A stretch of 64,000 nt of DNA, taken from contig PXUA01000006.1 of assembly GCA_003022435.1 (NCBI GenBank), forward strand, positions 62,001-126,000. The letters run 5' to 3'. Both the position numbers and the translations under genes were made by a program. Within the stretch, counting starts at the first letter, position 1. Each line of letters starts with the position of its first letter. Below, in pieces: positions 1 to 8,492 of this stretch. Under the pieces are notes generated by a model that worked only from the letters and a program-made list of their open reading frames with translations, was not told the DNA's origin and did not search any database. This stretch comes from Bacteroidetes bacterium SW_9_63_38. GTDB taxonomy: Bacteria; Bacteroidota; Rhodothermia; Rhodothermales; Salinibacteraceae.

Positions 1-307
1 GTGAGGGTAAGGCCCTCGGTCGTGGCCGCAATGGCGTCGACCGCAAAGTCGCAGAAGGGGCGACGGTCGACCGTATGCCGGTAGTTGAGTTCCGAGAGCC
101 GGTTCACCATCAGTGCCTCGCGGTCGCGCCCCTGGACCGTGAGGGGGTGTCCGTCTGCGCCCGTACGTCGCCGGGGTCGGTCAGGACGTGAAGCGTGCCC
201 GCGGCGGCCCGATCGAAGAGCTGTGTGAGCGTGTGGGCGGTGATCCGAAGGCCGACGTCGCCGGTGTGGTCGATCTCGTGGAGCCAGGGTGGGGGAGAGG
301 TGAGCAT
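1..307 (-). pseudogene. archease, frameshifted and cut by the window edge
   Basis: Archease is the small metal-binding cofactor that helps the RNA ligase RtcB become guanylylated. The start at 307 is preceded by a good AAGGAG site. The N-terminus reads HEIDHTGDVGLRI followed by a helix ending LHVLTDPGDVRAQ, typical of the family. Around position 150 the frame breaks: the initial frame stops about 40 codons later (at 110), while the family's C-terminal half (ALMVNRLSELNYRH, then RPFCDFAVDAI) continues in another frame through position 1. One base lost or gained near 150 explains this. It may be a true pseudogene or a sequencing error. The gene runs off the left edge. Confidence 0.75.
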
Positions 308-382
308 ATACGGGGATCTCCTTGCTCGGACGGGCTTCGGGTCGGTGATCGAAGGGAGCCAGCGCACGGGGCGCCGGGCCTG

Positions 383-1285
383 CTACGGCGTCGACCCAGA
401 GGGTTCGAGGGCGGGCACTTCCACCGTGAGGCCGTCGTAGGCCAGCTGCACGTCGTCGGGGAGGTGGGCGTTGGCCTCGGCGTGGCGCACATTGTGGGTC
501 ATGTGCACGAAGTAGGTCCGCCGGGCCCCGATGCGGCGGGCGTTCGCGACGGCCTCATCGAACGAGAAGTGGGAGGGATGGGGCTCGGGGCGCAGGGCGT
601 CGAGCACAAGCACATCGATCCCGTCGAGTCCGTCAAAGCTGGCGGGCGGGATGGTGCTCACGTCGGTCAGGTAGGCAAAGCCGCCGATGCGGTAGCCGTA
701 GGCGGGCGTGGTGCCGTGATGGAGTAGGATGGGATCGACCGGGAGGGTTTCCGGATCGTCGTGGCGGCTCGTCACCGTAAAGGGGCCGTCGACCTCCTCC
801 AGTGCCACGTTGGCGGCTCCGGGATAGGGATCGCTCCCAAAGATGTAGTCGTAGCCGCGGCGGAGGACGGCGGCGGTATCGGGATGCGCGTAGCAGGGCA
901 TCACCGTTTTGTTCTGGAAAAAGAAGGGCCGCAGGTCGTCGAGTCCCACGACGTGGTCGAAGTGGTGGTGCGTGTAGCAGACCGCGTCGATGCGGTCGAT
1001 GTTTTCGCGGAAGGCCTGCTGGCGAAAGTCGGGCCCCGTGTCGATGAGGAGGCCGAGGGCCCCGGCGCGGATGTAGCAGGCACAGCGGGTGCGGGTGTCG
1101 CGCGGGTCGTCGGATGTGCAGACGTCACACCCGCAGCCGAGTACGGGCACGCCCGTCGATGTGCCGGTGCCGAGGAGGGTTACCGTCAGCGGCGGCGTGT
1201 CGGCGTGGCGGTGCCGGCCGGCCCCGTCGACGATGGACGCGGCATCCACGGCAGAATGGTTGGCGTTTCGGTTATTGCTCGGCAT
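383..1285 (-). CDS. MBL-fold phosphodiesterase, PhnP-like
   Basis: This is a metallo-beta-lactamase-fold hydrolase of the PhnP / phosphoribosyl cyclic phosphodiesterase group, 300 residues. The zinc-binding HxHxDH signature is seen as THHHFDH (residues 105-111), after GTGTSTGVP near residue 40 and the Cys-rich stretch CGCDVC (51-56) that PhnP relatives use for a structural metal. A distal His occurs in HPSHFSF and another in the C-terminal YFVHMTHN. About 30 residues of low-complexity N-terminus precede the domain, so the true start could be downstream. Its first bases overlap the end of the upstream gene by 14 bp, which suggests translational coupling. The exact substrate cannot be told from sequence. 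Confidence 0.85.
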   Translation of the reverse strand: MPSNNRNANHSAVDAASIVDGAGRHRHADTPPLTVTLLGTGTSTGVPVLGCGCDVCTSDDPRDTRTRCACYIRAGALGLLIDTGPDFRQQAFRENIDRIDAVCYTHHHFDHVVGLDDLRPFFFQNKTVMPCYAHPDTAAVLRRGYDYIFGSDPYPGAANVALEEVDGPFTVTSRHDDPETLPVDPILLHHGTTPAYGYRIGGFAYLTDVSTIPPASFDGLDGIDVLVLDALRPEPHPSHFSFDEAVANARRIGARRTYFVHMTHNVRHAEANAHLPDDVQLAYDGLTVEVPALEPSGSTP

Positions 1286-1565
1286 GGGAAGCCTCCTCCG
1301 GTTCGGCGTCTACCGCGGCCCAGGTTTCTTCGAGGGCCTCGCGCACCGCCGGTTTGAGATAAATGGTGTCGAGCGGAGCGTCTCGCAGGGCGTCGGCCAT
1401 CACGACGAGCTGGGTTTCAGGCTGGTGCCGCTTGTTGAGCATGATGAGCTCCTCACCACCCATGATGCACCGACCGCCTCGAAAGTTGCCCTTTTCGATG
1501 CGAACCTCGAACCCAAGCCGCTCGGCCACATTCTCAAGCTCTTCGATAATGGTCGTCGTGTCCAT
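1272..1565 (-). CDS. small conserved protein of unknown function
   Basis: A 97-residue acidic protein beginning MDTTTIIEELENVAERLG. Its core, EKGNFRGGRCIMGGEELIML, followed by KRHQPETQLVVMADALRD, is regular and folded-looking, with an amphipathic C-terminal helix ending in an Ala/Glu-rich tail. I do not recognise a named family. The frame stays open upstream to 1664, but the region before Met 1565 is basic and irregular, so I place the start at 1565; no Shine-Dalgarno sequence supports any choice. The 14-bp overlap with the MBL-fold gene that follows on the same strand points to one transcript. Confidence 0.6.
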   Translation of the reverse strand: MDTTTIIEELENVAERLGFEVRIEKGNFRGGRCIMGGEELIMLNKRHQPETQLVVMADALRDAPLDTIYLKPAVREALEETWAAVDAEPEEASHAEQ

Positions 1566-1727
1566 GCGCAGGAAGAGAACGAGTCCAAAGGCGCTACAAC
1601 TCTCGTCAGAACGCTGTGCTAACATACTTCGCACAACAGCCCTGCGTGCTGACTTCCTCCTCATTCCGCTACGTCCGGTCGGTTGTTCCCGATCCCGAGG
1701 AGGTTGAATGCGGGGGACGGCTGTGCC

Positions 1728-2876
1728 CTATGGCTGTGTGCATGCGGCTGGATTGTCGGCAGTGTGTTCGTCGAGCCAGCTCGTCATGACGTCGAGGGCC
1801 AGCCCCAGATTGCCGACCTGACAGTGCTGGTTGGCCTGTTCGTCCTCGGTGAAGACACGCGTCGTCACGGAGCGTGCCTGGGTGAGGGCGTCTGCCTGGA
1901 GCCGCAGCAGGGCGGGCGGCTGGAACGCGTCGTTCTCGCCGACCGTCAAGAGCACGTCCTGGGTGACCCGGTCGGAGTGGAGGTGGCCGTCGTTCATGGC
2001 CAGCACCCACTCGGCCGCCTCATACGGAGAGGTGCGGTTGGTCGTGAAGAGAATGTGCTGCATGTAGAAATTTGCGACCGTCGACAGTTTCATCTGGAGC
2101 CGAATGGCGGCGTTCATCAGTCGCTCGGACCGCATCATCAGTCGGGCCAGCCACTGGCTGAACGCGCTCTCGGATTTCAGAAGGTCGAACAGGGGCGGAG
2201 CGGCAATGACGCGGTCGATGCGATTCTCGAAGGCGGCGGCGCGCAGATACCAGTATCCTCCGAACGAAAAGCCCAGCAGGGACACGCCCCTCAGATCAAA
2301 GAAATCGAGGATCGCACCGGTAGGGTTCTCCCAGTCGTGCTCGAAGGGCAACCCGTGGGTGCGGTGCGCGGTGCCCTGGCCGGGGCCCTCGAAGGCATAG
2401 ACCTCGTAGCCGTGATCGGCAAAGTGATGCCACAGCCCGTACCAGCATTCGACGAACGAATCGAGGCCTCCGTGGGCAATGATCGTTCCCTGGGCGGGGC
2501 CCCCCGGCTCGACGTGCAGGACCGGAAGCTGGCCGTCGGCGTACGGGACCGTATATCGATCGTAAGCGTCCGCCGGAAACGCTCGCTCGAAGGTCCGCCG
2601 AAACGACGTGTACAGCGTCTGTTTCCGGTCGTCGTTCGGCAGCGTCAGGAACTCGGCCGCCCGGCAGTAGAAGGCCGCATGTTTCAGCCGCCCCTCCCCT
2701 TCAGCCTCTTCCGCGAGTTCTGTGAAGACGCCAGTGTGGTCCTCGAAGTCGTCAATGGCCTCGCCGGCCCGCTTCAGGTCCGCCTCGCGACAATATCCGA
2801 GGGAGTACCAGCGGTTGATTTGGAAATTGATGAGGTCGTCGGGGTGAAAATCGCGGTAGCCGACGGGAAAATCCAT
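1728..2876 (-). CDS. alpha/beta hydrolase (FrsA-like esterase)
   Basis: A 382-residue serine hydrolase. An N-terminal helical cap of about 100 residues precedes the hydrolase core, where an oxyanion-type HGG occurs (TIIAHGGLDS, about 131-140) and the nucleophile elbow is GFSFGG with Ser204. A likely acid lies in TVGENDAF and the catalytic His in EQANQHCQVGN near the C-terminus. The cap-plus-core layout resembles FrsA and 2,6-dihydroxypseudooxynicotine hydrolase relatives, which act on small esters or C-C bonds. The substrate is unknown. It stands alone on the minus strand with about 160 bp on its 3' side. Confidence 0.8.
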   Translation of the reverse strand: MDFPVGYRDFHPDDLINFQINRWYSLGYCREADLKRAGEAIDDFEDHTGVFTELAEEAEGEGRLKHAAFYCRAAEFLTLPNDDRKQTLYTSFRRTFERAFPADAYDRYTVPYADGQLPVLHVEPGGPAQGTIIAHGGLDSFVECWYGLWHHFADHGYEVYAFEGPGQGTAHRTHGLPFEHDWENPTGAILDFFDLRGVSLLGFSFGGYWYLRAAAFENRIDRVIAAPPLFDLLKSESAFSQWLARLMMRSERLMNAAIRLQMKLSTVANFYMQHILFTTNRTSPYEAAEWVLAMNDGHLHSDRVTQDVLLTVGENDAFQPPALLRLQADALTQARSVTTRVFTEDEQANQHCQVGNLGLALDVMTSWLDEHTADNPAACTQP

Positions 2877-3006
2877 GACGAGTGCCGGACCATCCTCAGG
2901 GAACGGGTCTCGACTGTAGGAGACAGAATCCAGAAGGGGCCGGGTCGTCTTCGTTATCGGGGCTCCCGACTGGGCTATGCCCCGGGGGCATAGTGAAGGA
3001 GGCGCT

Positions 3007-4809
3007 TCATGACGATTCGGTCAGCACCTCGCCCTGCTCATTGACGACGCGAAAGGCCAGCGGCTCGAGCTCGTCGTCGGGCTCCAGGTGCACGCGGACG
3101 AGATGGTCCATGAACCAGCGGGTCGGGTAGGTCGGCACGGGACGCTGTAGGAAGGCCGCCGTAAAGGGATGCAGCCGGAGCGTAATGGACCGGTGTTGGT
3201 CCTTGTGGTCAACGATCCACTGCTCCACCGTTTCGACGAATTCGTTCGACGAGGGGACATCCCCCGATGCTTGTACTGGGGGCGAGGAGGTCGACACCTC
3301 ACCGTCGCCGGAGGGGGGCGGGGTCTGTTCGTCCTGGCGCGCCTGGTCGCGAGCCTGCTCCACCTCTTGCTCCAGCGAGCGAATCTTGTCGCGCAGCCGC
3401 TGGATCTGCTTCTGGGCGTCGCCGTCGTCGTCCTTCTTTTTGAGCCGCTTCACCTCCTGCTCGCGTTTCTCCACCTTTTGCTCCAGGCGCTGGATCCTGC
3501 GCTCCGCCTTCTGGAGCTTCTGCGGCGTCTCGCCGTCGTCGGACGACCCGCTGGCCGACGAGAAGGTCGTCGTGATGCTTGGGCGCAGGCGCTGACGCGT
3601 GATCTCGACCAGGCCGAAGTCGCTCATCGGCAGCACCTTCGTGATGGCCCGGTCGTCGTCGAAGCCCTTCTCGAGTTCATCGTAGACCTTCTTCTTGTCT
3701 TTGTCGCTGCGTAGGTCGATGAAGTCGACCACGATGATGCCGCCGAGGTCGCGCAGCCGGATCTGGCGGGCGATCACGCGGGCGGCCTCCAGGTTGACGC
3801 TGAGCGAGTTTTCCGCCTGCGACTTGCCCTTTCCCGAGCGGCCCGAGTTGACGTCGACGACGTGCATCGCCTCGGTCTGCTCGATGAAGAGGTAGCCGCC
3901 GGACGGCAGCTCCACGCGATCCTTGAACGCACGGTCGGCCCCCTGCTGGATGCCGGCGACCTCGAAGACCGGTTCGTCGCCCTCGTGCAGGTCCACATGG
4001 CTGATCATGCCCGGCGCCACGGCCTTCACGTAGCTACGGATACTGTGGTAAAGCGACTCGTGATCGACGAGCAGGCGGTCGTACTCCGCCGAAAACTGAT
4101 CCCGGATGATGGAGGAGGCCATGTCCACGTCCTCGTGCACGAGGGCCGGGGCGTCGGGCTGATCCTGAAGCCGGTTTTCGACGCGGCGCCAGCGCTCCAT
4201 AAGGAGCTTCAGGTCCTTGTCCAGGGACTTGGCGTCGCGGTCCTCGGCCACCGTGCGCACGATGACGCCGAAGTTGTCGGGCACTAGGCTCCCGGCGAGG
4301 GCCTTGAGGCGGCGGCGTTCCTGCTCGTCGGTAATCTTGCGCGAGACCGCCACGTAGTTTTGTAGCGGCACCAACACCAGGAAGCGACCGGCGAGGGACA
4401 AGTCCGTAGAGATGCGGCTGCCCTTATTCGAGATGGGTTCCTTCGTGATCTGGACGAGAATCTCCTGACCGCGGTTAAGGAGGTCAGAGGGCCGTTTGTC
4501 CCAATCTTTGCCGCCGGGCGGCACGTCGATCGCCTCGACCTTCGGGGTGTTGAGGTCGAGGTACTTGATGAGGTAGGGCAGGTTGTCGGCGAGGTCCGAG
4601 AAGTGAAGGAAGGCATCCTGCTCCTGGCCGATATCGACGAACGCGGCCTGGATGCTGGGCATCACCTTGCGGATGCGCCCGAGGTACAGGTTGCCGATTG
4701 TACGCTTGTTCTCGGCGTCTTCAATGTAGAGTTCGGCGAGCTTTCCATCCTCGACGATAGCAATCCGAGTCTGGGTTTCGCCGACGTTAACGACAATTTC
4801 TTTGGACAT
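3007..4809 (-). CDS. rng: ribonuclease E/G family endoribonuclease
   Basis: A 600-residue RNase E/G. It starts MSKEIVVNVGETQTRIAIVE as the family does; the frame is open further upstream, but that part is not family-like. An S1-type segment lies at about 40-130 (GNLYLGRIRKVMPSIQAAFV). The catalytic aspartates are D319 in VVDVNSG and D362 in VVDFIDLRSD. After RQRLRPS (about 405-411), where relatives carry the CPxCxG zinc-link, this protein has a Ser/Thr linker and then a charged coiled coil (about 430-490), and I see no Cys in the protein. The C-terminal piece LRLHPFTAAFLQ resembles the small domain of Bacteroidota RNase G. Role: RNA processing and decay in the cytoplasm. Confidence 0.9.
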   Translation of the reverse strand: MSKEIVVNVGETQTRIAIVEDGKLAELYIEDAENKRTIGNLYLGRIRKVMPSIQAAFVDIGQEQDAFLHFSDLADNLPYLIKYLDLNTPKVEAIDVPPGGKDWDKRPSDLLNRGQEILVQITKEPISNKGSRISTDLSLAGRFLVLVPLQNYVAVSRKITDEQERRRLKALAGSLVPDNFGVIVRTVAEDRDAKSLDKDLKLLMERWRRVENRLQDQPDAPALVHEDVDMASSIIRDQFSAEYDRLLVDHESLYHSIRSYVKAVAPGMISHVDLHEGDEPVFEVAGIQQGADRAFKDRVELPSGGYLFIEQTEAMHVVDVNSGRSGKGKSQAENSLSVNLEAARVIARQIRLRDLGGIIVVDFIDLRSDKDKKKVYDELEKGFDDDRAITKVLPMSDFGLVEITRQRLRPSITTTFSSASGSSDDGETPQKLQKAERRIQRLEQKVEKREQEVKRLKKKDDDGDAQKQIQRLRDKIRSLEQEVEQARDQARQDEQTPPPSGDGEVSTSSPPVQASGDVPSSNEFVETVEQWIVDHKDQHRSITLRLHPFTAAFLQRPVPTYPTRWFMDHLVRVHLEPDDELEPLAFRVVNEQGEVLTESS

Positions 4810-5712
4810 ATGTGGAGGTAAGGGCGTGCCTGAACGGACACCAGGCGCCGCAGGGCGAACCGGACCGACGATGCATGAAGAGAACGCAGTCGGGGGCGGA
4901 GGACGGATCGTTCGCCCGCCGCTGAACGGGACGGCAAGGAAAAGAAGAACCGTATCGGAGAGCCGTCGGGTCGCGGTCCCGCAGTACGGGACCCCGGGGT
5001 GCAGCCTGGGGGATGCCGGTGGGTGCAGGCACAGGTTGACTCGTGAGCGTTGAGTTCGAGGGAGGCGCTGCCTCAAGGAGGCAGCATGCGGGATGCCGGG
5101 GGAACGGCCGATCGGGTGTCGAGCATCGAAGACAAGAAGGGGACCGCGCGGCTGCAGTGCAGTGCGATCGGTCCCGGAGGCCGTCGGGGAATGTCCCTTC
5201 CGGCCGGGCTTCGCGCCGTGCTCGGGGCCGGGCAGCGAGGCACAGTCCTTTGCCCCACTTCCCTCAATCGATCGTTCAGGACAGCATCCCAACCACGGAA
5301 TGTGGAGTACAGTGTCACGTAAGGTATTGCCATCCCGTTGCAAATGATCCCGAGCCGGAACATCTGCTGTGCAGACGCGCCCGAAGCGGGCCGCCCGAGC
5401 GGAGGAGGGCGTGCGTCGGGGGACGTGAGGCGCCGCCGTTCGCACTGCTTCTTCGGCGTTTTGAGGAAACCCGTGCCAGAATAAGGCTTTTGGCAAACAG
5501 ACCACACACGAAAAGCTCGGCGAGCGTCCGCCACAGAGGTCGTTCCGTGTTTCCTCATGAGGGAGGCGCGGTCTTGCGCAAGCAACGGCACCCCGTTAAT
5601 TTGTGTGAAGGACGAAGGAGTGAGGCGTCGTCGCTCCCAGGACGCACTCCGCGTTCGCCGGACCGGCACGCATTCTCTACACGCAGTTCTGACATCGACT
5701 GGACCGATACTC
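4810..5712. other. 900-bp divergent intergenic region between rng and gltA
   Basis: No convincing gene is visible here. Frames are open on both strands only because the DNA is GC-rich; their translations are Arg/Pro/Ser-rich and irregular. The region must hold the divergent promoters of the RNase gene and citrate synthase, and both may have long leaders. I see no riboswitch, tRNA or clear repeat. Confidence 0.5.
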
Positions 5713-6876
5713 ATGGCTGACAACAACGTGAAAGAATTGACAACTAGCGACGCGCCTGTGAAGGCGCGGGGGCTCGAAGGGGTCGTCGCCCTTGAGTCTG
5801 CGCTTTCCTCGATCGATGGCCAGAAGGGAGAGCTCATTTATCGCGGGTACAACATCAACGACCTGGCAGAGGAGGCTTCGTTCGAGGAGGTCGTCCACCT
5901 GTTGTGGAACGGGACGCTCCCGACGCAGGACGAGTTCGAGACGCTCCGATCGGAGCTACAGAGCGAGCGAGCACTGCCGGCGCCCGTCATGGACATTCTG
6001 CGCAACGTGCCGGACGACGCGCACCCGATGGCCGTGCTCCGGACAGCGGTCTCGTCCCTGGCTCTCTACGACGAGGAGGCGGACACGATGGAACCGGACG
6101 CCAACCGGCGCAAGGCCGTCCGTATTCTTGCCCAAATCCCGACCGTCATCGCGGCGTTCGACCGGCTGCGGAAAGGGAAGACCCCGGTCTCGCCGCTCGA
6201 CCACGAGTCGATGGCCCATAATTTCCTGTACATGCTCAACGGCGAGAAGCCGGGGAAGGCCGCCGCAGACATCTTCGACATCTGTCTGGTTCTTCACGCC
6301 GATCACGGGCTCAATGCCTCGACGTTTACCAGTCGGGTCATCGGCTCCACGCTCTCGGACATGTATTCGGCCGTTGCTGGCGCCACTGGGGCCCTCAAGG
6401 GCAAGCTCCACGGCGGCGCCAACCGCGAGGTCATGCGCATGCTCCTGGACATCGACGAGAAGGGGGCCGATCCCGCCGCGTACCTCCGCGAGCGTCTGGA
6501 GGCCGGCGAGAAAGTGATGGGCTTCGGCCACCGGGTTTACAAGACGATGGATCCCCGCGCCGCCATTCTCCGCGACATGGTGGAGGAGCTCAGCGAAGAA
6601 GAGGGCGAGATGAAGTGGTACGAGTACAGCATGGCCGTAATGGACACGATGAAGCAAGAGACGGGCATCGACCCGAACGTGGACTTCTTCAGCGCGTCCA
6701 CCTACTACCAACTCGGGCTCGACCCCGACCTCTTCACGCCGATCTTCGTGCTGAGCCGCACGGCCGGCTGGACCGCGCACCTGATCGAGCAGTGGGCCGA
6801 CAACCGTCTCATTCGCCCACGCGCGCAATACGTGGGGGATCGAGACCGCACGTTCGTCCCCATTGAGGGGCGGTAA
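5713..6876 (+). CDS. gltA: citrate synthase
   Basis: Citrate synthase condenses acetyl-CoA and oxaloacetate in the first step of the TCA cycle. The start at 5713 gives MADNNVKELT and a protein of 387 residues, the short type common in Gram-positives, archaea and many Bacteroidota. The three catalytic residues are visible: His in HADHGLN (about 198), His in GFGHRVYKTMDPR (about 273) and Asp in PNVDFFSAS (about 324). The C-terminus FILSRTAGWTAHLIEQ with RPRAQYVG is standard (here FVLSRTAGW). It lies upstream of the sdh operon, but 331 bp separates them, so it may be transcribed independently. A second, atypical citrate synthase-like gene is at 57166-58374. Confidence 0.95.
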   Translation: MADNNVKELTTSDAPVKARGLEGVVALESALSSIDGQKGELIYRGYNINDLAEEASFEEVVHLLWNGTLPTQDEFETLRSELQSERALPAPVMDILRNVPDDAHPMAVLRTAVSSLALYDEEADTMEPDANRRKAVRILAQIPTVIAAFDRLRKGKTPVSPLDHESMAHNFLYMLNGEKPGKAAADIFDICLVLHADHGLNASTFTSRVIGSTLSDMYSAVAGATGALKGKLHGGANREVMRMLLDIDEKGADPAAYLRERLEAGEKVMGFGHRVYKTMDPRAAILRDMVEELSEEEGEMKWYEYSMAVMDTMKQETGIDPNVDFFSASTYYQLGLDPDLFTPIFVLSRTAGWTAHLIEQWADNRLIRPRAQYVGDRDRTFVPIEGR

Positions 6877-7207
6877 CGCCCTCGGCAGTTGCCCACTGGG
6901 CCGGTCCGCGCGCTCAAGGCAACGTCCCGCCCGGGCTGGGAGAGCGGGTCCGCTTCAAAAATCCGACCCGCACGGCGTTCGGGAGCCAGCGGGTACACTG
7001 CGTACGTGAGATGCCGAAGATTTTGATGGTTTAATCGCACAGTGCCCGGTCCCAGGAACCCGCCTGCGGGCTGTTCAATACGCGCAGAACCCGTAACGAG
7101 AGTGTTCTCTCGGCCCGGATTGATGGAACGGACGGCCCGGTCTCGCGTGCGTTCACATGCTCTGCGGCTGTCCCCTTTTGTGCTACAACGTCATTCCCGC
7201 TTTTACC
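6877..7207. other. intergenic region between gltA and sdhC
   Basis: About 330 bp with no credible reading frame. It probably contains the end of the citrate synthase transcript and the promoter of the succinate dehydrogenase operon. I cannot point to a specific terminator or promoter. Confidence 0.4.
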
Positions 7208-7672
7208 ATGGCAGTTGATACGCAGGATCGCCCCACGGCTACCGCTTCGGAAAGCAGCACCACCGCCCGGCAGGAAAGTCGTTTCCAGCGGTATCGCGTG
7301 CGGACGGGCATGTTTGCCTGGCTCATGCACCGCCTCACCGGCGTGGGGCTGGTGGTGTACCTCATCATCCACATCTGGGGCCTTACGTCCTTGACGGACC
7401 CGGAGACATTCAATGCGCTAATCGCGAAGTATCACAGTCCCATCTTCAAGGTGGGCGAGTTCGCATTGCTTGTGGCGGTGGCCTACCACGCTATGAATGG
7501 CCTGCGGATCGTGCTGATCGACTTCCTGGGCTGGAGCCCGAAGCAGAAGCGGCTCTTCGTAACGCTCGGGGCAGTCACGGCGATCATCATTCTCGTGGGG
7601 GGGTGGCCCTCGATTTACTCGCTGGGCGAGTGGATTTTCGGGCCCGGCTCAATGCCGTCGCTGTTTCTGTAG
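7208..7672 (+). CDS. sdhC: succinate dehydrogenase cytochrome b subunit
   Basis: A 154-residue membrane anchor of respiratory complex II. After a hydrophilic N-terminus, three membrane segments follow: MFAWLMHRLTGVGLVVYLII (with the His and Arg typical of heme/quinone-binding SdhC), FALLVAVAYHAMNGLRIVLI (with a second His) and LGAVTAIIILVGGWPS. It is the first gene of an sdhC-sdhD-sdhA-sdhB cluster. The start is placed at ATG 7208 (MAVDTQDRP); the frame upstream is not family-like. A 180-bp gap separates it from sdhD. Confidence 0.9.
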   Translation: MAVDTQDRPTATASESSTTARQESRFQRYRVRTGMFAWLMHRLTGVGLVVYLIIHIWGLTSLTDPETFNALIAKYHSPIFKVGEFALLVAVAYHAMNGLRIVLIDFLGWSPKQKRLFVTLGAVTAIIILVGGWPSIYSLGEWIFGPGSMPSLFL

Positions 7673-7854
7673 GGGGCAGCAATGCCGGCCGGCGACCTCG
7701 CGTGCTGAGTCCGGCTGGGGGACAGGACGTCTCCAACGACTTGACTGCCGCGCACCGATCCGCCGCGTGTCGCGCAACCGGGGCTCCGAGACGCCCCGCG
7801 ACGTCGGATTGCCCAGCGCTTCCGTTTGAGATCACTGTTTAGGCCTCGTACGAC

Positions 7855-8313
7855 ATGGCTGCTTCGAAGTCCAACGCACTGAACTGGTTCCTGCACCGCA
7901 TCACAGGGACATTTCTTATCTTTATGCTCATCACCCACTTTTGGGTGCAGCACTACGACCATCAGGTCGCCTCGGTGACCCACGAGGTCGTCACGGAGAA
8001 GGGCCAGATGCCGGAGTACCCGGAAGCGGCGAAGGAGGGCGTGAAAGCCCGCTTCGGTCCCGACGCGGAGGTGACGCCCTACCAGGTGGTGATGCAGCGC
8101 CTAGCCGATCCGGTGTACGCGGTGCTCTGGAAGGGATTCAACATCCTCTTCCTGATCGTGGCGCTCCACCACGGCTTCTACGGGCTCAACAACGTGATGA
8201 CCGACTACATCCGAAATCCGATGGGACGGCTTGTGGCACGGTCACTGTCCTGGACGGTGGCTCTTGGACTGTTCATCATCGGACTGTACTCGGTGATCAC
8301 GGCCGGATGGTGA
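7855..8313 (+). CDS. sdhD: succinate dehydrogenase second membrane anchor
   Basis: A 152-residue hydrophobic protein starting MAASKSNALNWFLHRITGTF. Three membrane segments can be seen, at about 14-30, 90-110 and 125-148. They contain His residues in WFLHRIT, HFWVQHYDHQ and ALHHGFYGLNN, the last in the position used for heme b or quinone binding in complex II anchors. An acidic loop of about 50 residues sits between the first two segments. With SdhC it anchors the SdhAB catalytic pair on the inner membrane. It is followed by the repeat-rich spacer at 8371-8490 before sdhA. Confidence 0.88.
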   Translation: MAASKSNALNWFLHRITGTFLIFMLITHFWVQHYDHQVASVTHEVVTEKGQMPEYPEAAKEGVKARFGPDAEVTPYQVVMQRLADPVYAVLWKGFNILFLIVALHHGFYGLNNVMTDYIRNPMGRLVARSLSWTVALGLFIIGLYSVITAGW

Positions 8314-8370
8314 CCAGCGTCGTCGGACGACGGAGGACGATTGTTGTGCGCTGCCGGTGTTATTTTGGAC

Positions 8371-8490
8371 TGCACGCGTGACGCGTGATCCGTGAGACGT
8401 GAGGAGAGGGAGACCGGTACTCGGCGCTTTCTCTTCACGTGTCACTCGTCACGCATCACGAATCACGCAATACGCATTACGCAATACACG
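8371..8490. repeat. intercistronic word-repeat hairpin, sdhD-sdhA
   Basis: The left arm (8371-8410) is a tandem of variants of CGTGACGCGTGATCCGTGAG. The right arm (8430-8490) is made of the complementary words TCACTCGTCACGCATCACG and further variants ending in GCAATACGCATTACGC. The arms can pair into a long imperfect hairpin around a short loop containing GGCGCTTT. The same word theme recurs at 15596, 25504 and 59096. Confidence 0.75.
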
Positions 8491-8492
8491 CT

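Noticed and set aside
4810-5505. A 230-residue N-terminal extension of the RNase E/G gene
   Set aside because: The family begins at MSKEIVVNVG (4809); the upstream part is Arg/Pro/Ser-rich with no domain.
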